Source of the DNA: Axinella damicornis
Lineage: Eukaryota; Porifera; Demospongiae; Axinellida; Axinellidae
NCBI GenBank assembly: GCA_963931865.1
Contig: OZ007514.1
Span: forward strand, 9,085,222-9,149,221
Length of the DNA stretch: 64,000 nucleotides
Reading direction: 5' to 3'
Shown here one piece after another: positions 58,801-64,000 of this stretch (its first letter is position 1; each line of letters begins with the position of its first letter). Position numbers and translations under genes: made by a program. The notes below the pieces were generated by a model. It had not been told where the DNA came from, searched no databases, and saw nothing but the letters and a program-made list of their open reading frames with translations.

Positions 58801-60103
58801 TCACCATCGGGACCGATACTGATACCAGTATTGGTGGAACCCAGTTATTAGTAGCTGCTATGATACCCATAACTGGGACGGTTCATCCCGCATGGCAAAG
58901 CAGCAAAGATCAAGTGTCTTTATACTTTACATCTACAGGTTGATTGAACTCATCAGAGGATTAGAGGTATGTACATAACTTGCTGAAATATGGTGGACAA
59001 TATCATGATTACTGATACAATGTCCTAGCCTCGTTGCCAGTCCCACGCTCAGCTTTTCGTCGCTTGCAGTACGGAAAAGCGGGGAGGGCCTGGTACATTT
59101 CCTCATGTGAGCATGACGTAACCGACAATTGGTAGTTTTCAGAACGAGGACGCTACTTTTGCATGTTATTCACGTTCAACACTCAGTGAGTATGAGTCGC
59201 CCCCCGCTAGCTAGATAGATGTGGTATGTTACCTGGTAGCTTCGCTCTTCTTGCCATTCTGAGACCCACGTACGCCCACGTTCATTCAGGTCTTTCTGCC
59301 GTCTTTCTACCCTTGACGTTGTGAGGAAATGTACCAGGCCCTCCCCGCTTTATCGTACTACAAGCGACAAATAATTATGCTGGGCGTGGGACTGGGAACG
59401 AGGCTAACAATGTCCTGATATTCCATGAATGCCGTTTGTAGCTATGACATTAGACATGCATTACTGTGGCTTACTGTGAGGACGAACATATTGCACTCCT
59501 GGTAGGGGACAAATTGTGCCATTTAATGTAAATAATTACCGTTTGACTACTTAGGAACGGCCTACAAAGATTCTGACTACGTAGTTGTTATCACTATCAT
59601 GCTGTGACCCAGCACTTTGTATTCCCATCTTCGAATTTCATTGCCAGTACAGCTGCCCACAAAAATTGTGACCAAACAGTCATGATGGCTGGTGTGATGG
59701 TAGCTCACTGATGCTTACGTATGTGCCAAATCTCACAGTACTGGCAAAATTGTGAGCACCGAAATAATTTCTTGTCTTCCCTCTGGCCACCATTGCTGAC
59801 TCGATCGACTGAGCATGATCCTCACATGACATGTGTGTCAATTGGAACGAGCTGTAATACTTAGCTTGCACTACCAGCGAGTTGCAACAGCTACCAGGAG
59901 TGTGCTAGAGATGTGCAAGTACACTCAGCAGCACAGCCAAGTGTACACTCTGCATGTGCCCATTCAGTACTCTCTTCTCGTGCATTAATCCCTAGAATCC
60001 CCTGATACGACCCAGCGTTGGTCCTGTTCAGGATTCCACAAGTTCTCCAGAGTTAGTGCGAGGCCTTGGAGCAATTGTTAATGCATCTGGAGTCTTTGTT
60101 CAG
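42114..60103 (+). CDS. Guanine deaminase with N-terminal signal peptide, partial (7 exons)
   Basis: Guanine deaminase is a zinc amidohydrolase converting guanine to xanthine in purine breakdown. Seven exons join without a frame break into 268 codons: 42114-42308, 47108-47196, 48079-48247, 51557-51644, 53930-54056, 58939-58966 (28 nt) and 59996-60103. All introns are GT-AG. Landmarks are VFRGTLVHS and MEVLQDHLIG (exon 1), IVFVRPASELGSLAQQW (2), MPGLVDCHFHPSQY with zinc-site His106 and His108 (3), RHTLRFGATTVGYFG (4), DQLGQRAIVQ (5), RPSVGP and SPELVRGLGAIVNASGVFVQ (7). The first 25 codons form a signal peptide: basic MMQPRSVR, hydrophobic LFSLLAACLVVTT, cleavage-like AYA-Q. Known deaminases are cytosolic, so export would be unusual. 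Exons for the HIQSHxSE, metal-binding His and Asp motifs were not found before the edge, so about the C-terminal half is missing. The annotated span includes introns rich in transposons. The identification is strong; secretion is inference. Confidence 0.88.
42504..42565. repeat. Small foldback element in GDA intron 1
   Basis: AGTCTCGGTGCCAG and CTATTTGCGC are mirrored by GCGAATAG and CTGGTACTGAGACT. It resembles a diverged GTTCCCAGG-family member. Confidence 0.75.
42752..42985 (+). pseudogene. HIRAN-like transposon-associated fragment
   Basis: MTKIKPCENFIYV, then in the next frame PGTGYHAYQEQWDAAIGEEL, ENAEDSYVVSVIREGTVIGH, a stop and TISPVF. The GYHxYxxxWDxxIGEEL...YxVxVxxxGxxxGH pattern is one I recall from HIRAN-like modules in invertebrate repeat genes. 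One frameshift and one stop show decay. Confidence 0.55.
42930..43095 (-). pseudogene. Repeat-associated ORF fragment on the opposite strand
   Basis: The minus strand reads LKPVNGLPNPRRSLSSSISP, then QMIAEVNKEVQKV. KPVNGLPxPxGxLSxxIxxxxIAxxNxEV is a recurrent N-terminal block of transposon-associated proteins I recall from sponges. It abuts or overlaps the tail of the HIRAN-like fragment in inverted orientation. Confidence 0.45.
43165..43293. repeat. Palindromic element with ~60-bp arms
   Basis: AATAGTTATAACACG, CTGATTTACAATCAC and CCCGAGGGCGC are mirrored across a central GTAC. The outer TAGTTATAACAC recurs in the 22-bp tandem repeat at 44417-44546, beyond the Crypton-like sequence. Confidence 0.9.
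43345..44330 (+). pseudogene. Crypton-like (DUF3504/tyrosine-recombinase type) ORF, broken
   Basis: Segments in order but in changing frames: KFVPKNTASTKWAMSIFTSW, PDDLLLSDDAIAF, a stop, NKWLKLFLAKMRKQDGSEYP, PKTLYQLLAGLLRDMRS, HDGIDNLFRELRSSGVG, a stop, ALFRAVFFLNGRNFCLRGGD, EHRRLKLSQIKR, and NRSGGMAQMRVAHKVAPI. This is the order seen in ZMYM/QRICH/KIAA1958-like proteins, whose C-terminal domain derives from Crypton tyrosine recombinases. Two stops and at least two frame changes kill it. It lies in GDA intron 1. Confidence 0.75.
44417..44546. repeat. 22-bp tandem repeat, ~6 copies
   Basis: Unit CACTCTTCACACCTAGTTAT plus AA. One unit is short by three bases. Confidence 0.95.
44600..45870. 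other. No recognisable gene (GDA intron 1)
   Basis: A weak duplication is visible (GTCACTACGCTGG/GTCACTATGCTGG near 44680 and 44862, each followed by TGCTTCTAA). A small GTTCCCAGGCC foldback lies near 45660-45690. No exon was seen. Confidence 0.4.
45875..45948. repeat. Perfect 25-bp inverted repeat
   Basis: The 25-bp arms 45875-45899 and 45924-45948 (core TCTATCGAGCTAGACC) are exact mirrors with a 24-bp loop. Confidence 0.92.
46214..46330. repeat. Half copy of a large foldback element
   Basis: GGCCTCGTTCCCAGGCC, then GATCGCTAGCAGTATGC and AAAACGGAGGGGGGAGG, matches one arm of the element at 59026-59406 (TCGCTTGCAGTACGG, AAAAGCGGGGAGGGCC). The opposing arm is absent. Confidence 0.6.
46759..46797. 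repeat. Poly-G tract
   Basis: About 37 consecutive G after GGTGGTGGT. Confidence 0.95.
47208..47960. mobile_element. Tc1/mariner-like MITE
   Basis: The left end GTATATCTTCTAAAAATTCG is mirrored at the right end by CGAATTTTTAGAAGATATAC; the inverted match is about 25 bp and ends in GGCAT. TA lies just outside both ends. CTAATTATTCGGCA motifs recur inside both ends. It begins 11 bp after the splice donor of GDA exon 2. Confidence 0.78.
48966..49478 (+). mobile_element. CACTCCTGGTAG MITE, copy A
   Basis: The start CACTCTCCTGGTAGC and the end TTACCAGGAGTG are inverted. Internal landmarks are GCTCAGTCGATTGCTAGCAA, CCAAAGGGAAGACGAGAA and GTGCTCACAACTTTG. It shares these with copies B and C. Confidence 0.82.
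49672..49845. repeat. Foldback element related to 31557-31827
   Basis: ACAGTTCAGTATA with a mirror TATACTGAACTG, plus outer arms AGCAAAAAGTAAGGCAACAA against TTGTTTCCTTAGTTTTGCT. The outer arm ends in TATCCCTACAT, as in the younger copy. Confidence 0.65.
49999..50440 (+). repeat. Dispersed repeat, copy 1
   Basis: Starts GAGACTTTCAGCTTCATGAT, contains GGTGGGTGGGTGCACCCG and AGGGTGCAAACAGCAT, and ends near GGGTATATTTAAGT. The same order occurs in copy 2 at 52115. Confidence 0.85.
50450..51550. other. No recognisable gene (GDA intron 3)
   Basis: No exon or named repeat apart from a degenerate AGCCTGGGAACAGAGGC foldback remnant near 50862. Confidence 0.4.
52115..52542 (+). repeat. Dispersed repeat, copy 2
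   Basis: A diverged copy of 49999-50440: GAGACTTTCAGCTTCATGAT, GGTGCACCCGGAGGGTGC, ending near GGGTATGTTTAAGTG. Confidence 0.85.
52768..53266 (+). mobile_element. CACTCCTGGTAG MITE, copy B
   Basis: Starts CACTCCTGGTACTG and ends CCCCTACCAGGAGTG. It shares GCTCAGTCGATCTCTAGCAA and CCAAAGGGAAGACAAGAA with copies A and C. An extra CCCTACCAGGAGTG copy of the end lies at about 53280-53293. Confidence 0.82.
54060..54770. other. GDA intron 5, no exon recognised
   Basis: AT-rich AAAATTTGGCGA repeats lie near 54180-54210. An open frame at 54259-54558 has no family signature and does not fit the deaminase. Confidence 0.4.
54775..54894. repeat. Foldback element with ~50-bp arms
   Basis: TACTGGGAAATATCACGAGT and TGTTGCCGTATTGCATGAGT are mirrored by ACTGACAGTACGGCAACA-type and ATGTTTCCCAGTA sequence around a central CAGG, with ATTATTTA and TAAATAAT outside. 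Confidence 0.88.
55021..58083 (-). mobile_element. Pogo/Tigger-class DNA transposon, ~3.06 kb
   Basis: The left end GCGTAGGGGGCCCTATTATC with GCCACTC, and the right end (reverse complement GCGTAGAACCCCCTATTATC, GCCAC), form the terminal inverted repeat. TA lies directly outside both (55019-55020 and 58084-58085), the target duplication of the Tc1/mariner/pogo superfamily. A second TGGCGATAATAGGGGCCCC lies just inside the right end, and GGCGATAATAAG and TTAATATCGCCAT lie inside the left, giving repeated CGATAATA subterminal motifs. The minus strand encodes the transposase. It sits in GDA intron 5. Confidence 0.92.
55361..57645 (-). CDS. Pogo-class transposase with C-terminal PHD finger, one frameshift
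   Basis: A DDE transposase for cut-and-paste movement of the surrounding element. The start MAKRKCWKPDDM at 57645 is chosen because the sequence just upstream looks like a splice acceptor and the family begins this way. In order: a pipsqueak-type helix-turn-helix (DAARRFEVPRKTLDDRMKG), a CENP-B-like helix-turn-helix (GPSKHWWSNFRKRHPKL), and the DDE core with acidic residues in QLYNCDET, ILFVDGHSSH and HALQPLDVAVF. Near 56686 a single base is missing; the reading resumes as LKDFFSKSVRALCFAKKNF, RAFSIPNIKAGFAKSGIFPF. A Ser/Thr-rich linker, a long Lys/Glu-rich coiled-coil stretch and a PHD-like finger follow (CEICDKRVPEG, CDKCGCWVHTAC, KYICDGC). The total would be about 760 residues, intronless here. 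One frameshift in an otherwise clean ORF could be a young mutation or a sequencing error. Confidence 0.9.
58510..58843. mobile_element. hAT-like MITE with 8-bp target duplication
   Basis: GTTATTAG occurs directly at both outer borders (58502-58509 and 58844-58851). The left end TGGTGTTCCACCAATAC and the right end (reverse complement TGGGTTCCACCAATACTGG) form short TIRs. ACCGATAC motifs recur inside in both orientations. The length is 334 bp with no coding capacity, as expected for a hAT-derived MITE. It lies about 95 bp upstream of the 28-nt GDA exon. Confidence 0.85.
59026..59406. repeat. Large foldback element, GTTCCCAGG family
   Basis: Left arm 59026-59106 (TAGCCTCGTTGCCAGTCCCA, GGAGGGCCTGGTACATTTCC) is mirrored by the right arm 59319-59406 (GGAAATGTACCAGGCCCTCC, TGGGACTGGGAACGAGGCTA) around a ~210-bp centre. 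Confidence 0.92.
59494..59902 (-). mobile_element. CACTCCTGGTAG MITE, copy C (inverted)
   Basis: Starts CACTCCTGGTAGGGG and ends CTACCAGGAGTG. Internal TTCTTGTCTTCCCTCTGGCC and ATCGACTGAGC are the reverse complement of copies A and B. It falls between GDA exons 6 and 7. Confidence 0.8.
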
Positions 60104-60525
60104 GTATGTTTGTGTATAACATCTCACTGTGTGGCGATCTGATGAAAGTGCTGCTCCACGTTTTGCATTCATTGAGCTGTCACATTTTCCCATGTCAGAA
60201 AACATCGGAGAGCTAGTGGTGTTGCTAACAGCCCTTTCTAGAGTCATAGTGGTGCTTTGATGTTGCCCAGTGGTACGTACTTTTGACAGCTAGTTACATT
60301 TTACACAATCATGGCAGTCATGGATGTTCATGTGGTTAGACTGGGAATGAGCCAGTGCACTTCGACCTTTAATTTTTAATGGCTACAGCCGGATGTGGCC
60401 GAGTCCGAGAACCCAGGAATTTAATCACTATGGCCTATATAATTATGTCAAATGAGCGAACACTAGAATGACAGCTACTCATATTCCCCAGGATGTGGTT
60501 TGAAGTTGATTATGGCAAAAACTCA
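60104..60525. other. Presumed GDA intron 7, no exon recognised
   Basis: The expected exon encoding the HIQSHxSE motif was looked for and not found here. Confidence 0.4.
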
Positions 60526-60528
60526 TAC

Positions 60529-60657
60529 CAGACAGGAAACAATTAGTTACAACTGCATCCCAGACAGGAAACAATTAGTTACAACTGCATCCCAGACAGG
60601 AAACAATTAGTTACAACTGCATCCCAGACAGGAAACAATTATTTACAACTGCATCCC
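60529..60657. repeat. 32-bp tandem repeat, 4 copies
   Basis: Unit CAGACAGGAAACAATTAGTT plus ACAACTGCATCC, nearly identical copies. Confidence 0.95.
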
Positions 60658-61026
60658 ACTACAAAGGACCCAAAGAGCACAATAATTGAAACTGCATCAA
60701 GTCCTCCTGTTCAATGCCAGCTAAAAGACCATTCGAGTGATGCAGGAGCTGCAGAAGGTGGGTTCACATTGACCACAAAGTTCTGTGGCGATATATTCAC
60801 AGTGCAGTTGCTCACTCCAGAGAACAGGGACCCAAGCATAGTACCAAACAAGTACACATGCCTGCTACACAGTGCTACGACAATATGGCTGTCCATCTTC
60901 TCGACGGGCCTCAGCAACGAACCACGACAGCCATAGCTAGTTGAGCGATGTTGGTGTAGGGCACTCCAACACGTTGGAAGTGCACAGTTCACCGGCATCA
61001 GTCACCGTTTGGTTCCTCTCCGCTCT

Positions 61027-61252
61027 CCACTCCTCACCACCCAGTTCGTAGCCTCCACTCCTCACCACCCAGTTCGTAGCCTCCACTCCTCACCACCCAC
61101 CCAGTTCGTAGCCTCCACTCCTCACCACCCAGTTCGTAGCCTCCACTCCTCACCACCCAGTTCGTAGCCTCCACTCCTCACCACCCAGTTTGTAGCCTCC
61201 ACTCCTCACCACCCAGTTCGTAGCCTCCACTCCTTACCACCCAGTTCGAAGC
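61027..61252. repeat. 28-bp tandem repeat, ~8 copies
   Basis: Unit CCTCCACTCCTCACCACCCA plus GTTCGTAG. One unit carries an extra CACC. Confidence 0.95.
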
Positions 61253-61836
61253 CTTCTACTTGTTCTTGGAACATAACCCTTGCAAATCTTCTCCATTTTG
61301 ACACTGGATGATGGCGCAAGAAACCGCTTTGACACGGTTTTCTGCTTGCCACCATTTCCTTTTGCCTTCTTCGGAGGCTCCTCAAAGTCTTCTTTATCAG
61401 AACCGCTCTTGCAGCATCCCCACTCACTGCCATGAATTCTGAGGGCGTTACCGGGATATACCCTTGGTGGACAATTATACCGCCTTCAGCTCTCAGGTGG
61501 TAAAATTGGCCACCTCAGGTATTTCCCGTAACGCCTCAGAAGCCTATACACAATCCATGCATTTCAATAATTATTATGCTATCATGGATTTTTTGCTGTA
61601 GTGTGTATGTGTTGGTGATTAAGGTGGGTTGCATAATCAGAGAGGCCAAGCTGAGTGTTATTTGGTAGAGGTGTTGTTAAATTCCTATAATTTTGAGTAG
61701 CCTGCATACTTATTAGCTATCAAATTGGTGTGGAGGTTTGAGTTTCAGGAATGTAGTGCTAAGTTCGTAATATGGCATATAAATTTGCAACATGCCCCAA
61801 TCAGCAGTGAATAAAATTAGACATTATGTTTACAGC

Positions 61837-62155
61837 AACCATCTCTTTGGCCTGGCGAACATTGATTTTGAATCCAAGCACTCCATCCTCCCCCAACAAA
61901 GTGAAATGTATGGCTATCGTATCATGGACTCAACTACGTAGGAGAAATTGAGCCAAAAACTTGGAAGATTGAATCCAAACAAGTATTGTTCTAACGCAAT
62001 GTACGTAATACTCTCTCTATCCCATAAGCTGTGTGATGAATACTGGCACAAGAATTATTGGTTGTTGCTTGACCGACAGAGCCATTATGCTGAACAGCCT
62101 GAAATGAATACCAGTTTGCCAGAATGGGAGGCAGTTGGACTTCTTCCTGTGAACC
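61837..62155 (+). other. Unassigned exon candidate
   Basis: After a TTTACAG acceptor the frame reads NHLFGLANIDFESKHSILPQ, EMYGYRIMDSTT, then hits TAG at 61939; GTAGGA at that point could be a weak donor. Beyond the stop the same frame is open to a GTAAGC at about 62158. I do not recognise the sequence and cannot link it to guanine deaminase. Confidence 0.25.
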
Positions 62156-62159
62156 AGGT

Positions 62160-62520
62160 AAGCAGTTAAGTAGCTGAGGTACATTTTGTAGGTATACAGA
62201 CAGACATCCTTGTGACATGCATGTGGCTAACTGAAGCAAGGTTGTTGGTTGCAGAGGTAGGCCAAGGGGTGGTGCATTGTTGTGTGCTTACCAGCACAAG
62301 CAGCAATGGCTAGTTGTAATCGTATGCTTTTGCAGAGCAACTGTAAAGCTCCCACTGTCTTTTGCCTTGCTTGGTGGTGTCCAGGTGAATAGGACTGTAG
62401 GTTACAGTACGCATAAAATACCTTTTACACGATCCAGACTCACTCAGTCATGCAGATTTACTAAGGCAGTGTGTGAGATAGTATTTACTGTGGCAATGGC
62501 ATTAAACGAGTAATACGTAT
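62160..62520. other. No recognisable gene
   Basis: No domain or repeat recognised. Confidence 0.4.
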
Positions 62521-62523
62521 ATA

Positions 62524-62800
62524 CAAGTAGCTTCGCTCGCTTCGCTCGCTCAGCTACTTCCCCCTCGTTCGCCTACCGTGCGTAATCCGGCGCCGGACAG
62601 CTCTCTGTGCAGAGCTGCTCCCCAATTGCGTCCGCTTCAGCTGCTGCTCGCCGCTTGCGTCGCTTCAGCTGCTGCTCGCCCGATTGCGGCATCCTCTTCA
62701 ACTGCTGCTCCCCGTTTGCCTCCGCTTCCAGCTGCTACTCCCCCGATTGCGTCCGCTTCAACTGCTGCTCCCCGACTGCACATTCCAGCCCATGCCATGC
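62524..62800. repeat. Degenerate GCTTCGCTC / CTTCAGCTGCTGCTC repeat
   Basis: GCTTCGCTCGCTTCGCTCGC is followed by about six imperfect copies of a ~27-bp unit around CTTCA(A/G)CTGCTGCTCCCC. It opens alanine- or cysteine-rich frames in several phases and is judged non-coding. Confidence 0.7.
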
Positions 62801-62879
62801 CCGGGCCCGAACATTCTTCGCGGAGTTCGAGGTTCAGTAAATAAATTAAAGTACGAAGGTCGCGCGTCACTATAGTCTA

Positions 62880-63590
62880 GTCCCGCCCCACGAACATCCC
62901 ACTTCCGTTACACACAGACGAACAGACATGTAGTATCAACGAAAATTCTTTACAGCGAAACATTTCTCGATCTACAGTATTCTGCATGAGGTGTAGAGGT
63001 ACCTTGGAGGTCTAGCAGACTCACAAAAAACAATTTTGGAAACTTTCGTTGCTCACGTAGTCAACATTCAAATGACACACCTCAGCACTTGCAGTAAATG
63101 TAACACTTTTACACATTTATGTAGATGAGCACGTCTGAATATACCTTTCCCCAGTGAGTATGGTAAGCTACCAACAGCGGCAAAGTTGCCATTGATGCCA
63201 GATACCCTAGGCTGTCATTGATTAAGGCTGTGCTTTCAGTGTAACAGAAAAAAATCAGGCGTGCAGCAGGAAGGGTCTTGGAGCTTTCCCAAGTTGCAGA
63301 AATCCCACCAAGAACTGCTTCAGAGAAGCAACAAGGAGTGGCATCTGATAATGCGTATAATTTTCAAGTTTAGAATGCTACCTTGGACGGGTTATAGCAC
63401 CAACCACAAGTGAGCAGCACCAATCTTAGAATGCGCCGTAAGATGGATCCACAAATATATGTTTTCCCTGCTAGCCGTCTTCCCCGCTAGCGTGTCCGAA
63501 TATAATCAGTAACTTTCCTATCGAGAAATAATTGGCGGTCGACAAGTGCATGCATGGTGGTAGCTACGTAGGAAGAAGTGCACATCATAT
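62880..63590. other. No recognisable gene
   Basis: ACACAGACGAACAGAC near 62910 resembles similar tracts at 48835 and 27690. Nothing else was recognised. Confidence 0.35.
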
Positions 63591-63591
63591 G

Positions 63592-63686
63592 TAGCCCCAT
63601 TCCCAGGCCTCCGCCCAGATTATATCTCGCAGTTTTCTCCACGGCTGCGAGATAAAATCTGGGCGGAGGCCTGGGAACGAGGCTAC
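63592..63686. repeat. Foldback element, GTTCCCAGG family, well preserved
   Basis: GTAGCCCCATTCCCAGGCCT and CCGCCCAGATTATATCTCGC are mirrored by GCGAGATAAAATCTGGGCGG and AGGCCTGGGAACGAGGCTAC around a ~12-bp loop. Confidence 0.95.
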
Positions 63687-63689
63687 ATT

Positions 63690-64000
63690 ATACGTGTGCC
63701 CAAACTTGTCTCATGTGAACCAAGGTGCCCTACACCAAATGACAGTGGGCCATTTCTGGAGTGAAGAGTGAGCCATGGTCCTTGAAACCTCTCAGAGGTG
63801 ATATAACTTGCAAGGACCTTTGAAGTAGCAGCCATGTTCAGGTTGCTATATAGCAATATCCTGCATGCTGGGCTCTTAACGGTTATACCACTAGATCAGA
63901 CACTACTGCACCACAAAGCTTGTCCCGTGGTTGTACTTCCTCTGCTACTCTTATTACAAGTGGCATCCTTGCACTGCTACCGCTGTTCTGATTGTCCTCA
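63690..64000. other. No recognisable gene
   Basis: Nothing recognised to the window edge. Confidence 0.4.

Noticed and set aside
60710..60998. Minus-strand frame and possible C-terminal deaminase exons
   Set aside because: Wrong strand, and no HIQSHxSE or later metal-site motifs on either strand here.
62578..62870. Alanine/cysteine-rich proteins from the CTGCTGCTC region
   Set aside because: Frames open in three phases over a degenerate tandem repeat.

Overview
The window looks like nuclear DNA from an early-branching animal, most likely a demosponge. The reasons are metazoan gene families split by small GT-AG introns (a TRPA-type channel, a metabotropic-glutamate-type class C receptor, V-ATPase subunit a, guanine deaminase), a degenerate death-domain gene of a style I associate with sponges, and a dense load of foldback elements, MITEs, LINE tails, a SINE and minisatellites. 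The species call is inference. There is no sign of bacterial organisation.

Layout. 1-5.8 kb: minisatellites (82-bp and 58-bp units), GGGA and poly-G tracts, and a tRNA-derived SINE. 5.8-8.3 kb: an assembly gap (5820-6019), a 60-bp minisatellite and a broken minus-strand V-ATPase subunit a gene; the minisatellite seems to have grown from that gene's own exon end and splice donor. 8.5-15.3 kb: a 1.42-kb terminal-inverted-repeat element with an ORF, a Harbinger-like element, and a 1.0-kb GC-rich TIR element with a TTAA-flanked element nested inside. 16.4-17.6 kb: a broken class C GPCR on the minus strand, interrupted by a LINE 3' end. 19.7-20.4 kb: a 51-bp satellite. 23.5-23.9 kb: a degenerate death-domain gene. 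28.1-36.2 kb: a TRPA-like channel gene with intact splice sites but a frameshift and two stops, both where a Trp is expected. 38.2-41.7 kb: a LINE fragment, a Ulp1-protease/PHD fragment and a 160-bp tandem repeat.

42.1-60.1 kb: seven exons of a plus-strand guanine deaminase gene. They join in frame into 268 codons, about the N-terminal half, headed by a convincing signal peptide. The introns hold most of the mobile DNA: HIRAN-like and Crypton-like remnants, several foldback elements, three copies of a CACTCCTGGTAG-ended MITE, a Tc1/mariner-like MITE, and a 3.06-kb pogo/Tigger-class element with clear TIRs and a transposase carrying a PHD finger. The remaining catalytic half of the deaminase was not found before the right edge. 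60.1-64 kb: tandem repeats, one foldback element and one unassigned exon candidate.

The least damaged genes are guanine deaminase (all visible exons open) and the pogo transposase (one frameshift). V-ATPase a, the class C GPCR, TRPA, the death-domain gene, Ulp1 and Crypton copies are broken. All identifications come from reading translated segments against remembered family patterns; no search was run.
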